46,868 bases of DNA from the NCBI RefSeq assembly GCF_019237635.1, contig NZ_JAFAGS010000180.1, positions 1 to 46,868 of the forward strand. The letters run 5' to 3'. Below are positions 31,919-39,230 of the stretch, one piece after another. Below the pieces are notes generated by a model, which saw nothing but the letters and a program-made list of their open reading frames with translations, was not told the DNA's origin and ran no database searches. How positions within the stretch are numbered: position 1 is the stretch's first letter; the number at the start of each line of letters is the position of its first letter. The DNA comes from Pluralibacter sp. Lineage in GTDB: Bacteria; Pseudomonadota; Gammaproteobacteria; Enterobacterales; Enterobacteriaceae. The translations under genes and the position numbers were made by a program.

Positions 31919-32711
31919 TCTTTTCCTCCCAGCCAGCATCTTTCAGGAACTGGCGATACTCATTCAGGATGGTTAGTGCTTTTTCTGGAATGGAGATTGA
32001 CTGGTGATCGGCGATCAGCTGGATGAACTCTCGCGCCTTCGCAGCACTGAATTGCGGTAATGCAGCACTACGCGTTAGCTTTGACTTGCCCGCAGCCTTA
32101 GCCTTTCCCATCTGCTCTACCGCTACTGCGGAAGCCTGAGGACCATGCTCGCGGGATAATGCAACTGCTGTAGTGGCAGCGACCTCACCGGAACGAACCA
32201 TGCCAATCAGCTCATCACCGCAGGTCAGCAACTGAAGGTGGTGATCAACGCCAGCAACTGAGCGCTTAACCTTCTTCGCAATCTCTGCAGGCTCCCATCC
32301 TTGGTTAATCAAGCGCTGGTAGGCTGCTGCTCGTTCAAGGGGCGTCAGAGGTTTACCTTGGGAGCTGGTAACCATGAAGGCGATGCGATCGGCATCAGAA
32401 CCAACGAAATCTTTGCATTCCAGGCGTGGAATTTCGGTGCCGGACTCCTGCGCGGCGATGGCCCCATAATACCGATGGTGCCCGTCAATGATTTTCACGC
32501 CCTGCTCTGTAACCTGAACAGCCAAGGGCGGAACGTACTCGCCGGCAATAAACGCATCCCGAAACTCTTCGACGTGAATCTGGTCTATTTCACGAACGTT
32601 AAAGCCAGGCTCCACATAGATTTCTGACAGCGGCACCAGGAAGGTTTTCTTCACTGTGGTTTCGGTACCGTTTTTATCCTTGGACTTGTAAAGCTGTGAT
32701 AGAGAACTCAT
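31896..32711 (-). CDS. ParB/Spo0J-like DNA-binding protein
   Basis: A 271-aa protein with an N-terminal ParB nuclease-type domain: LVPLSEIYVEPGFNVREID, LAVQVTEQGVKIIDGHHRYY (the I-DGHHR motif is typical), and TSSQGKPLTPLERAAAYQRL with GWEPAEIAKKVKRSVAGVDH as the HTH. KorB-like C-terminal part. No ParA ATPase is present nearby, and an integrase is, so a plasmid partition role is doubtful; regulation or replication control is possible. Sits between CII and O-like genes. Confidence 0.82.
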   Translation of the reverse strand: MSSLSQLYKSKDKNGTETTVKKTFLVPLSEIYVEPGFNVREIDQIHVEEFRDAFIAGEYVPPLAVQVTEQGVKIIDGHHRYYGAIAAQESGTEIPRLECKDFVGSDADRIAFMVTSSQGKPLTPLERAAAYQRLINQGWEPAEIAKKVKRSVAGVDHHLQLLTCGDELIGMVRSGEVAATTAVALSREHGPQASAVAVEQMGKAKAAGKSKLTRSAALPQFSAAKAREFIQLIADHQSISIPEKALTILNEYRQFLKDAGWEEKSEHASNG

Positions 32712-32747
32712 AATTACTCCTGTTGTTATTGACGTAACACAGTGTGT

Positions 32748-33038
32748 TTAGAAGTCGATAGTTAGTTGCTCAGAGCGTCCGGCCACCACCGGGCGCTTTT
32801 TGCTTTCTGGCATCACAGCTGCAATAGCCTGTCTTGCCACTTCACGAATAAGGCTTGTCTCCCAGACTTTCCCCAGAAGAACGAACGTCACAGCCATATC
32901 GTGGATGTTTAATCGACTCACCTTTGAATCAGCCCATCCCGCCATCTTTGCAAAATTTGTCTGACCCATGGAAACGAGTCGGGCACGAAGCTCTGTTTCC
33001 ACTTCGCGTACCTTTTTGCTGTGATTTGCTAGTTCCAT
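32748..33038 (-). CDS. cII: CII transcription activator
   Basis: A 96-aa protein. VREVETELRARLVSMGQTNF then AKMAGWADSKVSRLNIHDMA is the CII HTH. The end KKRPVVAGRSEQLTIDF closely follows lambda CII (KKRPAATERSEQIQMEF, recalled). It would activate PRE and the PaQ-like promoter, both of which carry TTGC-N6-TTGC. AAGGAAG lies before ATG 33038. Confidence 0.93.
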   Translation of the reverse strand: MELANHSKKVREVETELRARLVSMGQTNFAKMAGWADSKVSRLNIHDMAVTFVLLGKVWETSLIREVARQAIAAVMPESKKRPVVAGRSEQLTIDF

Positions 33039-33048
33039 TTGTAATACT
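33016..33048 (+). promoter_or_regulatory. PRE-type promoter with CII site
   Basis: TTGC (33016-33019)-TGTGAT-TTGC (33026-33029) overlaps the 5' end of cII, pointing toward cI. A -10-like TAATACT follows at 33042-33048. This is the expected position of the CII-dependent establishment promoter, whose RNA would be antisense to cro. Confidence 0.75.
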
Positions 33049-33069
33049 TCCTTTAGTTAATAAGTGTTT

Positions 33070-33131
33070 ACGCATCGGTTGATGCGTTGTGGTTCCCTGG
33101 TATTCCGAGGGAGGCAGATTATTAAAGAGCG
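33070..33131 (-). promoter_or_regulatory. nutR-like antitermination site
   Basis: Minus strand order: boxA CGCTCTTTA (33131-33123); boxB hairpin 33112-33094 with stem TCCCT/AGGGA, GG/CC and loop AATA; second 7-bp hairpin ACGCATC/GATGCGT (33087-33070). The AATA loop closed by G-C is shared with nutL. Confidence 0.72.
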
Positions 33132-33145
33132 GTGTTGCTTACTTC

Positions 33146-33376
33146 TTAAGCGGCCTGATTCGGGTGAGGAAACAGGTCTGATAAATCTGGACGGATTTGG
33201 TAAGCAGGGACATGTCCACCGGTTGCCAACTCAATACGCTTTGCGTTTTCGGCTGAAACCTTTTTCTTCCCATGCAACCAAGCCCACACGGATGGCTGCT
33301 TAACTCCGCAGGCGTCAGCTAACTTTTGCTGACTACCCACGAACTCAATAGCCAAATTGATAGCTTTGTTGACCAT
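33146..33376 (-). CDS. cro: Cro-like repressor
   Basis: A 76-aa protein: AINLAIEFVGSQQKLADACG, VKQPSVWAWLHGKKKVSAEN, then AKRIELATGGHVPAYQIRPD. This is the YdaS-type Cro HTH (QQKLADACGVKQPSVWAWL). First gene from PR, divergent from cI, AGGAG before ATG 33376. It should compete with CI at the three OR sites. Confidence 0.92.
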   Translation of the reverse strand: MVNKAINLAIEFVGSQQKLADACGVKQPSVWAWLHGKKKVSAENAKRIELATGGHVPAYQIRPDLSDLFPHPNQAA

Positions 33377-33406
33377 AAATAGCTCCTGCTTTATATCACA
33401 GTGTCA

Positions 33407-33435
33407 ATAATAGCCTTAACTATTGAGAATGTAAA
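33407..33435 (-). promoter_or_regulatory. PR promoter
   Basis: Minus strand TTTACA (33435-33430), 17-nt spacer, TATTAT (33412-33407). Operator 33409-33424 overlaps the -10 and spacer. Same hexamers and spacing as PL. Confidence 0.85.
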
Positions 33436-33474
33436 TAGACAAAGCTATTTGAATCTATGATAGCTACAGCTATA
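33409..33474. promoter_or_regulatory. OR operators 1-3
   Basis: Three 16-bp dyads starting exactly 25 bp apart: 33409-33424 (AATAGCCTTAACTATT), 33434-33449 (AATAGACAAAGCTATT) and 33459-33474 (GATAGCTACAGCTATA). Consensus is AATAG-N6-CTATT. The first blocks PR and the third covers the cI promoter. Confidence 0.85.
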
Positions 33475-33478
33475 TGAT
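33449..33478 (+). promoter_or_regulatory. PRM promoter for cI
   Basis: TTGAAT (33449-33454), 18-nt spacer, TATGAT (33473-33478). The expected start of transcription falls at about 33485, the A of the cI ATG, so the maintenance transcript may be leaderless as for lambda PRM. Confidence 0.65.
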
Positions 33479-33484
33479 TGAGAC

Positions 33485-34201
33485 ATGAACAAGACAACAT
33501 TTTCAGAGCGATTAAATCAGGCAATGCAGGAGCGAGGCATGACTCAGGGCGCTCTTGCTGAAGCTGTTGGTATGGCTCAGCCAAGCGTATGGAAGCTAGC
33601 AAGCGGAGGAGCTAAAGGCTCTAGAAAGACCGTTCAAATAGCTCAAGTGCTTGGCGTGCGCCCTGAGTGGCTAAGTGATGGCGTTGGACCAATGCGCTCA
33701 GATTCTAAGGAGTCAAATATTGCCCCCGAGTCAGAGTGGGGGACTATCGAGGTTTGGGACAGCAAAACACCGCTGAGGGATGATGAGGTGGAAGTACCAT
33801 TTCTGAAGGATATTGAGTTTGCGTGTGGTGATGGAAGCTACAACGAAGAGGACTATAACGGGTTTAAGCTGCGGTTCTCAAAATCCACGCTGAGAAAAAT
33901 TGGTGCCAGTACAGACGGTCACGGGATTCTCTGTTTCCCTGCTCGCGGCAATAGCATGGAGCCAAACATACCTGACGGCACCACGGTAGCAATCAACACC
34001 GAAGACAAGAAAATCGTTGATGGGAAGATATACGCGATTAGTGAGGATGGCTGGAAGCGAATAAAGCTGCTTTACAGGGTTGGTCCAGATACCGTTAGTG
34101 TGCGCAGCTATAACTCAGTTGAGCACCAGCCAGAAGATAAGCCGCTAGAAAAGATAGAAATCATTGGCCGTGTCTTCTGGTGGTCTGTGCTGGACTACTA
34201 A
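33485..34201 (+). CDS. cI: CI-like prophage repressor (LexA/S24 type)
   Basis: A 238-aa repressor. The N-terminal HTH MTQGALAEAVGMAQPSVWKL covers about residues 19-38. The linker carries a Cys-Gly pair (EFACGDGS) as the likely self-cleavage site. The C-terminal peptidase has the catalytic Ser in FPARGNSMEPNIPDG and Lys in WKRIKLLYR. RecA-stimulated cleavage, and so SOS induction, is expected. No good ribosome site precedes ATG, in line with a leaderless PRM transcript. Confidence 0.93.
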   Translation: MNKTTFSERLNQAMQERGMTQGALAEAVGMAQPSVWKLASGGAKGSRKTVQIAQVLGVRPEWLSDGVGPMRSDSKESNIAPESEWGTIEVWDSKTPLRDDEVEVPFLKDIEFACGDGSYNEEDYNGFKLRFSKSTLRKIGASTDGHGILCFPARGNSMEPNIPDGTTVAINTEDKKIVDGKIYAISEDGWKRIKLLYRVGPDTVSVRSYNSVEHQPEDKPLEKIEIIGRVFWWSVLDY

Positions 34202-34307
34202 CCAGCCAGTGGCCTGACGAGACGTTTGGATAGGGCATACAACTGAGTTACCTGGCGGAGAGATAACCAATCGCGTAGCCAAAGAAGGGAAAAAGAGTCC
34301 AGGAATA

Positions 34308-34709
34308 ATGCCAAAGGAAATCATTGAAGGTCATAAGTATATCCAACATTCTCTGCCCCTTATCGCTTTGGGATGGACGGTTATATCCTTCCTGCTTGGT
34401 CATTTTATGGGGCACAGAAGTGCCATAAAACGTGATAAGAGAAAGGAGTTCAATGAAATCGCCGAGCCGCTGTTGGAGTTTTATGAAGAGCTTTTGATCC
34501 AGCTACAGCATGAAGGCTATTTCAGCACTACTAAATTTCCGATTGAATTACTTGGTAAGATAGAACGAAGACTATCACCGAGAAATCAAAAGGAATTCAA
34601 TAGTTTAGTGAAAGACATAATTGCCATGCAACACACAAAAAATGGCACTGATAGAGAATTGCTAATCAATAAGATTAAGCGCATGTGCAAAATCATTCAC
34701 CTCCGTTAA
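34308..34709 (+). CDS. Membrane-anchored protein downstream of cI
   Basis: A 133-aa protein with one N-terminal helix LPLIALGWTVISFLLGHFMG (about 16-35) and a basic, mostly helical cytoplasmic tail (RDKRKEFNEIAEPLLEFYEE). It lies where lambda has rexA/rexB and other phages keep exclusion or lysogeny genes, so expression from the prophage is likely. No family recognised. Confidence 0.65.
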   Translation: MPKEIIEGHKYIQHSLPLIALGWTVISFLLGHFMGHRSAIKRDKRKEFNEIAEPLLEFYEELLIQLQHEGYFSTTKFPIELLGKIERRLSPRNQKEFNSLVKDIIAMQHTKNGTDRELLINKIKRMCKIIHLR

Positions 34710-34735
34710 TACTGATCGCACATACAGTAAAAGTC

Positions 34736-34761
34736 AACCCGGCCACCGAGCCGGGTTTTTT
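34736..34761 (+). terminator. Terminator of the cI operon
   Basis: Eight-bp stem AACCCGGC (34736-34743) / GCCGGGTT (34750-34757), loop CACCGA, then a T run to 34761. Confidence 0.88.
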
Positions 34762-34856
34762 GTGCCATTTCGCGGGATCCATTTTAGGCCTATTTTGCCT
34801 ATAAAAACCACTTAAAACCCAGCAACGGCGCAGGTTCTACCGAGATCCATTTTTCC

Positions 34857-35060
34857 CTACTCTTTCGGCAAGCTCAGCACATCAATAGCCAGCTCTACAG
34901 CCAAGTCCACATCATCCTCCTGCCATAGAACCTGTATTTGCTCGATAATCGATGCTTTCGATATCTCAGCCTGTTCAACAAGTAGCTGCATAACAGCGAT
35001 GCCAATCACCTGGGCTATCTGCGGATGCATCTCGGCAAAAAACCTTTCTTCGTAATCCAT
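34857..35060 (-). CDS. Small acidic protein between cI operon and PL
   Basis: A 67-aa protein from ATG 35060 (GAGGGA 5 nt upstream). Starts MDYEERFFAEMHPQIAQVIG; helical and rich in E, D and hydrophobics (SIIEQIQVLWQEDDVDLAVE). Convergent to the cI operon. Similar to small conserved proteins near the immunity region of other phages; function unknown. Confidence 0.55.
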   Translation of the reverse strand: MDYEERFFAEMHPQIAQVIGIAVMQLLVEQAEISKASIIEQIQVLWQEDDVDLAVELAIDVLSLPKE

Positions 35061-35163
35061 ACCAATCCCTCGCTCATTTTTCACTCGTAGCAGTATCGCA
35101 CGCTCGAGATAAAAAAATAAATATCTTTATCAATCAACACCATAATAGTTAAATCGATATTTT

Positions 35164-35204
35164 TATAGTTTTAGCTATTTACATAAAAAATAGCCAAGCC
35201 TATT
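35164..35204. promoter_or_regulatory. OL operators
   Basis: Two 16-bp dyads 25 bp apart: 35164-35179 (TATAGTTTTAGCTATT) and 35189-35204 (AATAGCCAAGCCTATT). A third, degraded site may lie near 35144-35159 (AATAGTTAAATCGATA). Same consensus and spacing as OR. Confidence 0.8.
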
Positions 35205-35206
35205 AT
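35178..35206 (+). promoter_or_regulatory. PL promoter
   Basis: TTTACA (35178-35183), 17-nt spacer, TATTAT (35201-35206); operator 35189-35204 overlaps spacer and -10 just as at PR. Drives the N to integrase operon. Confidence 0.87.
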
Positions 35207-35252
35207 AAGTCCATCAGCAGGAAGCTGAACACGAACAAGGAACTGAGTTCGG

Positions 35253-35304
35253 GCTCTTTAAAAATTTAACCCTGTGAATACACAGGCCGAAGTGAGTGCT
35301 TCGG
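35253..35304 (+). promoter_or_regulatory. nutL-like antitermination site
   Basis: boxA GCTCTTTA (35253-35260); boxB CCTGTG-AATA-CACAGG (35271-35286); second hairpin CCGAAG/CTTCGG (35287-35292, 35299-35304). Mirrors nutR in order and in the AATA boxB loop. No gene lies between 35085 and 35392. Confidence 0.75.
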
Positions 35305-35392
35305 GGTGATGTGAAATGCAGCGTGAAAAAGCGCAACTGCGGAGATCAGCATCGCAGCACTTCACCACCAAAGCATTCACTGAGGAATACCC

Positions 35393-35677
35393 ATGAACAG
35401 AAATCAACGCCGTATGGCTGCCTACAACGCCATGAAAGCAGCTCAGAAGTTAGAAGCTAAAGCCTACTGTAAAAAGATTGACCGTGCATTTTCACGGCTG
35501 TCGGAAGGCTGTAGTGAGCGCGTAACCAAAGCCATTTCGCTTGCCGGAACGCGTCAGAAGGAAGTTGAAGTATCAGCGGTTAAGAAGAATCGCGCCTACT
35601 ACCGGGACGCTAACCCGCTCGGGAATAAAATCCACGCCGTTCAGCGCATGAAGCTGAGCAGTAAGCCACTTATCTAA
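35393..35677 (+). CDS. N: Antitermination protein N
   Basis: A 94-aa basic protein, first gene from PL. The N-terminal NRNQRRMAAYNAMKAAQKLE is an Arg-rich boxB-binding helix. The middle RVTKAISLAGTRQKEVE is almost identical to P22 gp24 (RVTKALSLAGTRQKEVE, recalled), and the end KLSSKPLI resembles phage 21 N. Would act with Nus factors at nutL and nutR. GAGGAATACCC precedes ATG 35393. Confidence 0.92.
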   Translation: MNRNQRRMAAYNAMKAAQKLEAKAYCKKIDRAFSRLSEGCSERVTKAISLAGTRQKEVEVSAVKKNRAYYRDANPLGNKIHAVQRMKLSSKPLI

Positions 35678-35724
35678 TCAGGTCGCAATGCGGCCTTTTT
35701 TATTACCCAATCAGGAATAACAAC

Positions 35725-36384
35725 ATGACCAAAGAGATTGTGACATACAAGGGTTTTGACAAAGAACTCAAGTGCCGTGATTTCCAGTTTGAAATAGGGA
35801 AGACTTTCAACCACGACGGAAAGGTAGAGGTTTGTGGTTCTGGTTTTCATGCCTGTGAATATCCATTTGATGTGTTTGGCTACTACCCGCCAGCAGATGG
35901 CCGATTTGCAGAAACTATCTCATTCGGTACAACTAACCGTGAAGAAGGTGGTGATACAAAAATCGCCAGCGCCAGTATCATGATTAAAGCTGAATTGAAT
36001 CTTTCTCAGTTCATCCAGCGCGGTATTGAATGGATTTGGATTAAGATCGATAAGTCGTTAGAGCAGCAGATCATGACTGGCAACCAGTCAGCGGCAACCA
36101 ACACTGGCGACCAGTCAGCAGCAACCAACACTGGCAACCGGTCAGCAGCAACCAACACTGGCGACCAGTCAGCGGCTGAAGTATCTGGATCACAATCAGT
36201 AGCTGCATCTTTCGGCATTGAAGGCAAGGCGCGAGCGTCTGAGGGTGGAGCGGTCGTGCTCTGCTATCGCGATGAAGATGGTGAGTTAATTCATATTCGC
36301 GCCAGTAAAGTCGGTGAAAACGGAATCAAACCAGACACCTGGTATCAGCTTAATGAAGATGGTGAATTCGTAGAGGCCGCATAG
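35725..36384 (+). CDS. DUF7666-like protein with nonapeptide repeats
   Basis: A 219-aa protein. Residues 1-110 form a conserved domain (TYKGFDKELKCRDFQFEIGK, CGSGFHACEYPFDVFGYYPP). Residues 118-153 are four nonapeptides of the type TG(N/D)(Q/R)SAATN, continued by degenerate units up to about 170. A closing domain has RASEGGAVVLCYRDEDGELI and KPDTWYQLNEDGEFVEA. The repeats suggest a short left-handed beta-solenoid. Related phage proteins differ in repeat number (recalled); function unknown. Confidence 0.7.
   Translation: MTKEIVTYKGFDKELKCRDFQFEIGKTFNHDGKVEVCGSGFHACEYPFDVFGYYPPADGRFAETISFGTTNREEGGDTKIASASIMIKAELNLSQFIQRGIEWIWIKIDKSLEQQIMTGNQSAATNTGDQSAATNTGNRSAATNTGDQSAAEVSGSQSVAASFGIEGKARASEGGAVVLCYRDEDGELIHIRASKVGENGIKPDTWYQLNEDGEFVEAA
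36076..36183 (+). repeat. 27-bp tandem repeats
   Basis: Units at 36076-36102, 36103-36129, 36130-36156 and a diverging fourth from 36157, consensus ACTGGCRACCRGTCAGCRGC followed by AACCAAC. They encode the nonapeptides of the DUF7666-like protein. Such near-identical units can expand or contract. Confidence 0.9.
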
Positions 36385-36420
36385 TCGGCCTTCTTTTGGC
36401 AGCAAGCCACAGAGGTGAAT

Positions 36421-36942
36421 ATGAAACATACACCAGGTCCATGGTATTGGGATTCTGAGGGGTTAGGTAGCAAGGATGTGTTGGTGTTCGGTAAAGGCTA
36501 CCCGTTTGAAATGACCAGCACAGCAAACAAGAACCTGATAGCAGCAGCTAAGAAGCGCGAAGAAGACGCTATCGCAGCAAAAGCTCAAGCTGAGTTACTG
36601 GCTAAGCAGGAAAAAGAAAAGGCAGAGCGCGAAGCTAAAGAAGCACTTGAACGTGCAGAGCGAGAGAAGCAGGAAGCTATCGAAGCAGAGAGACGCAAAG
36701 CACAGGAAGAAGCTGACCGCATTCGTCGCGAAGGTGAAGCAAAAGAAGCCGCACGTCTTGCAGAAGAAAAACGTATCAAGGATGAAGAAGAGCGCCGCGC
36801 ACAAGACAAAGCGCATCGCAAAGAAGTGAATAACAAAATCCTCGCTGACCTGCTTAAGGCAGGCGCTAGCGAAGAAGTAGCCAAGAGCATCATCACCGCA
36901 ATCGTAAAAGGCGAAGTATTCGCCACTCGCATTACTTACTAA
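36421..36942 (+). CDS. Coiled-coil early protein
   Basis: A 173-aa protein from ATG 36421 (AGAGG 5 nt upstream; GTG 36415 is less likely). The N-terminus MKHTPGPWYWDSEG with ANKNLIAAAKK is the HTPGPW domain common in small phage proteins. Residues 45-135 are one long charged helix of A, E, K and R heptads. The end NNKILADLLKAGASEEVAKS plus IVKGEVFATRITY is conserved in similar proteins. It looks like a fusion of two modules. Function unknown. Confidence 0.68.
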   Translation: MKHTPGPWYWDSEGLGSKDVLVFGKGYPFEMTSTANKNLIAAAKKREEDAIAAKAQAELLAKQEKEKAEREAKEALERAEREKQEAIEAERRKAQEEADRIRREGEAKEAARLAEEKRIKDEEERRAQDKAHRKEVNNKILADLLKAGASEEVAKSIITAIVKGEVFATRITY

Positions 36943-36961
36943 TCAATTAAGGAACCCCACG

Positions 36962-37132
36962 ATGACATTTGCTATCGCGGGCGGTGCCGTCGTGGCCCGC
37001 CCTTTCGACCCTATCTTATCCGTCCAGCATTCACGCCAGAACATAATCACCGGAGCAGACTTCAAGCAGCCTCGCGTTAAGAGCTTGCTGGAGCGTATCT
37101 GGGACTTACTGAAGCAGGAAGGCCAGCCGTGA
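36962..37132 (+). CDS. 56-aa early protein
   Basis: From ATG 36962 with AAGGAA upstream: MTFAIAGGAVVARPFDPILS then HSRQNIITGADFKQPRVKSL. No membrane helix. Too short for many ORF callers but has a good ribosome site and tight packing. Unknown. Confidence 0.6.
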   Translation: MTFAIAGGAVVARPFDPILSVQHSRQNIITGADFKQPRVKSLLERIWDLLKQEGQP

Positions 37133-37251
37133 CAGGTGCTGAGCAGAGATGGAGTGACGAGGAATTATATCAGCTCCTTAAAGACGTATTTCCGGTTCCA
37201 CGTGAGGAGAATAATCATGCACCTGACGATGACAGACAAAACAGAGATTAA
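37129..37251 (+). CDS. Possible 40-aa early protein, GTG start
   Basis: GTG 37129 overlaps the previous TGA (GTGA), with AGGAAGG about 8 nt upstream. Product VTGAEQRWSDEELYQLLKDV then an acidic, polar end. The plausible helix and coupling support it, but the length is marginal. Confidence 0.4.
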   Translation: MTGAEQRWSDEELYQLLKDVFPVPREENNHAPDDDRQNRD

Positions 37252-37525
37252 GCAAATCATCGCCAATCTCAGCGGTGAAGACCACGCGAAGATAGACAAA
37301 ATAGTTGAGCGCCTGTGCGCGAACATGCGGCCGGTGCTCAGCATGCTTGAGTCACACCGGCCAGATGATCATACGAAAGCTGCCGTTGAGTGGCTTGGCG
37401 AAGACGACTGCAACTATCAGGAATTCGCTGGCGAGGTTATGTGGGACATATTCAGACCGCGCGTAGAAGTTGAGTATGCGATCGGCATATTCCTGCGCCG
37501 TCATACATTTGGGGAAGCAGCATGA
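37217..37525 (+). CDS. Early protein, unknown
   Basis: A 102-aa protein from ATG 37217 with GAGGAG 7 nt upstream. [20 protein letters not shown], then [20 protein letters not shown] and [20 protein letters not shown]. Helical; the stop overlaps the exonuclease start by 4 bp, so co-expression with recombination genes is expected. Not recognised. Confidence 0.58.
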   Translation: MHLTMTDKTEIKQIIANLSGEDHAKIDKIVERLCANMRPVLSMLESHRPDDHTKAAVEWLGEDDCNYQEFAGEVMWDIFRPRVEVEYAIGIFLRRHTFGEAA

Positions 37526-38343
37526 AACCTGGCGTCTATTACGGAATGTCGAACGAGGACTATCACGCTGACGAGGCAATAGGCTCTACGACAGTCAAAG
37601 CCATCAGTGTCAGTCCTGCAAATCACTTCTTCAACAAATTCACTGGTAGCAAATCAGCGCACATTGGAAGTGCTATTCACGCGGCGCTGCTTGAGCCTGA
37701 CATTTATCAGCACGGATATATTCGCAGGCAAGATATTCAGGCCAGAAACACAAAAGAGTACAAGGAGTTGTCCTGTAAGGTTCCTCCTGAGTTTATCCTC
37801 ATTGGAAATGAGGTCGGTACGGTACAGAGGATGTATGAATCGTCTCGCCTGAACGATGATTTTATGGACTACATGAACACCAAAGGATGCTCTGAGGTGT
37901 CTATGTTTGCTGAATGCCCAGAAACAGGCCTGATGCTTAAATGCCGCTTCGACCGGCTATCTGACACACTTCCCTACCCCCTCGACGTTAAAAGCTGTAG
38001 AGACGCTTCTGAGCGTGGATTCAGCAATGCATTCGGTCAGTACAAATACCACATTCAGGCAGCCTTCTACCTCTATGTTCTCAAGCTAGCTACCGGCATC
38101 GAATATAACCAGTTCGCCTTCTTCGCTATCGAGAACTCTCCACCATACCGCAACTGCATGTACTACATCGGCGAAGAATCGCTGGAGCTTGGATATCGAG
38201 AAATGTATGCAGCATTAGACAAGCTTGTTGCCTGCAAAGAAAACGACTCAATGAAGTACGAAGGAATTGTACTTCCATCCAACGAAATTAACGTTCCGGC
38301 CTATTTGCTGGATAACGAATACGATGATGAGGTAATTCTCTAA
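37522..38343 (+). CDS. RecE/ExoVIII-like nuclease (PD-(D/E)XK, DUF3799)
   Basis: A 273-aa protein. [20 protein letters not shown] and [20 protein letters not shown] form the family N-terminus. The nuclease core is [20 protein letters not shown] with the D and D-K residues; [20 protein letters not shown] supplies the Q-----Y element. A 5'-3' exonuclease that would start phage recombination. No RecT-like annealing protein was recognised next to it. Confidence 0.85.
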   Translation: MKPGVYYGMSNEDYHADEAIGSTTVKAISVSPANHFFNKFTGSKSAHIGSAIHAALLEPDIYQHGYIRRQDIQARNTKEYKELSCKVPPEFILIGNEVGTVQRMYESSRLNDDFMDYMNTKGCSEVSMFAECPETGLMLKCRFDRLSDTLPYPLDVKSCRDASERGFSNAFGQYKYHIQAAFYLYVLKLATGIEYNQFAFFAIENSPPYRNCMYYIGEESLELGYREMYAALDKLVACKENDSMKYEGIVLPSNEINVPAYLLDNEYDDEVIL

Positions 38344-38912
38344 TGGACCTTTCACGCACAATCATTCCAAAGTCAGACCAAATTAACTTTGAAGATGTTC
38401 AGACTCAAAGCATCACAGCAGTCATTAAATCAGTCCGAGCTGGTAATTCCGAACAGCCAGTATTTATCGACCTGGAAGGTTTCGATGGACGCCCATACAA
38501 GCCTTCTAAATCAATGCGTCGCGTGTTAATCGGCGGATGGGGTGCAGATGGTCATTCGTGGGTTGGGCGTTCTCTAACTCTGGTTGGTGACGCTTCTGTG
38601 CGATTCGGTGGCGTAGCTGTTGGCGGTATCAAGATTCATGCAATGAGTGACGTTGAGGCTGATTTCTCAATGATGCTTTCAGTGTCTCGCGGCAAGCGCC
38701 AGGAGCACCGGGTACGAAAGCTAGAAGTAAAGCCACAGGCAACACCGGAAACAGCTCTGAAGTGGTTCTCTGATAACGCATTAAGCATGGATGCTACAAA
38801 GCTTGATGTTGCATATAACCGCACGAAGAGCGTTATCGGCAGCAACAATGAGCTTCTCGCTCAACTCGATGAAATCCACAATCTGCGCAAGGCGGATTTA
38901 GCTAACTCCTGA
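38343..38912 (+). CDS. Conserved protein after the exonuclease
   Basis: A 189-aa protein, start overlapping the exonuclease stop by 1 bp. IPKSDQINFEDVQTQSITAV, GRPYKPSKSMRRVLIGGWGA then VGRSLTLVGDASVRFGGVAV form a beta domain conserved next to exonucleases in other phages (recalled). The C-terminal 60 residues are helical. A DNA-binding or annealing role is plausible from context. Confidence 0.68.
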   Translation: MDLSRTIIPKSDQINFEDVQTQSITAVIKSVRAGNSEQPVFIDLEGFDGRPYKPSKSMRRVLIGGWGADGHSWVGRSLTLVGDASVRFGGVAVGGIKIHAMSDVEADFSMMLSVSRGKRQEHRVRKLEVKPQATPETALKWFSDNALSMDATKLDVAYNRTKSVIGSNNELLAQLDEIHNLRKADLANS

Positions 38913-38921
38913 TTTAATCCA

Positions 38922-39230
38922 ATGCGAAAACTAAACGTCACTCCTGAAGAAATGAAGGCGGTGTGCGGCCGTATGGTCGCGCCCCGCGCAGCTGACCATC
39001 TCGGACTTACGTTAGCCCAATTCTATTACCTAGCTCAGAAGTACTCGTTATCTACAGCCTGCACCAAGCAACTCTGGAGCCATCAAGACGAAGAGACGCT
39101 AGCCGTCCTCTACCGTCAGGGCTGCCTGCAAAAAGACATCGCCGAAACTATGGGCAGAGGTTACACGGCTGTCAGATCAAAGGTCGCACAGCTTCGTAAG
39201 CGTGAAATGAACATGAGGAAACCATCATGA
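38922..39230 (+). CDS. HTH-type small protein
   Basis: A 102-aa protein with two helical modules. The second, WSHQDEETLAVLYRQGCLQK then DIAETMGRGYTAVRSKVAQL, looks like a Myb/SANT or resolvase-type HTH. Probably DNA-binding. Overlaps the next gene by 4 bp. Confidence 0.65.
   Translation: MRKLNVTPEEMKAVCGRMVAPRAADHLGLTLAQFYYLAQKYSLSTACTKQLWSHQDEETLAVLYRQGCLQKDIAETMGRGYTAVRSKVAQLRKREMNMRKPS

Noticed and set aside
36585..36932. Long minus-strand frames opposite the coiled-coil gene
   Set aside because: Mirror of A/E/K/R-rich codons on the other strand; Ser/Arg-rich low complexity and no ribosome site.
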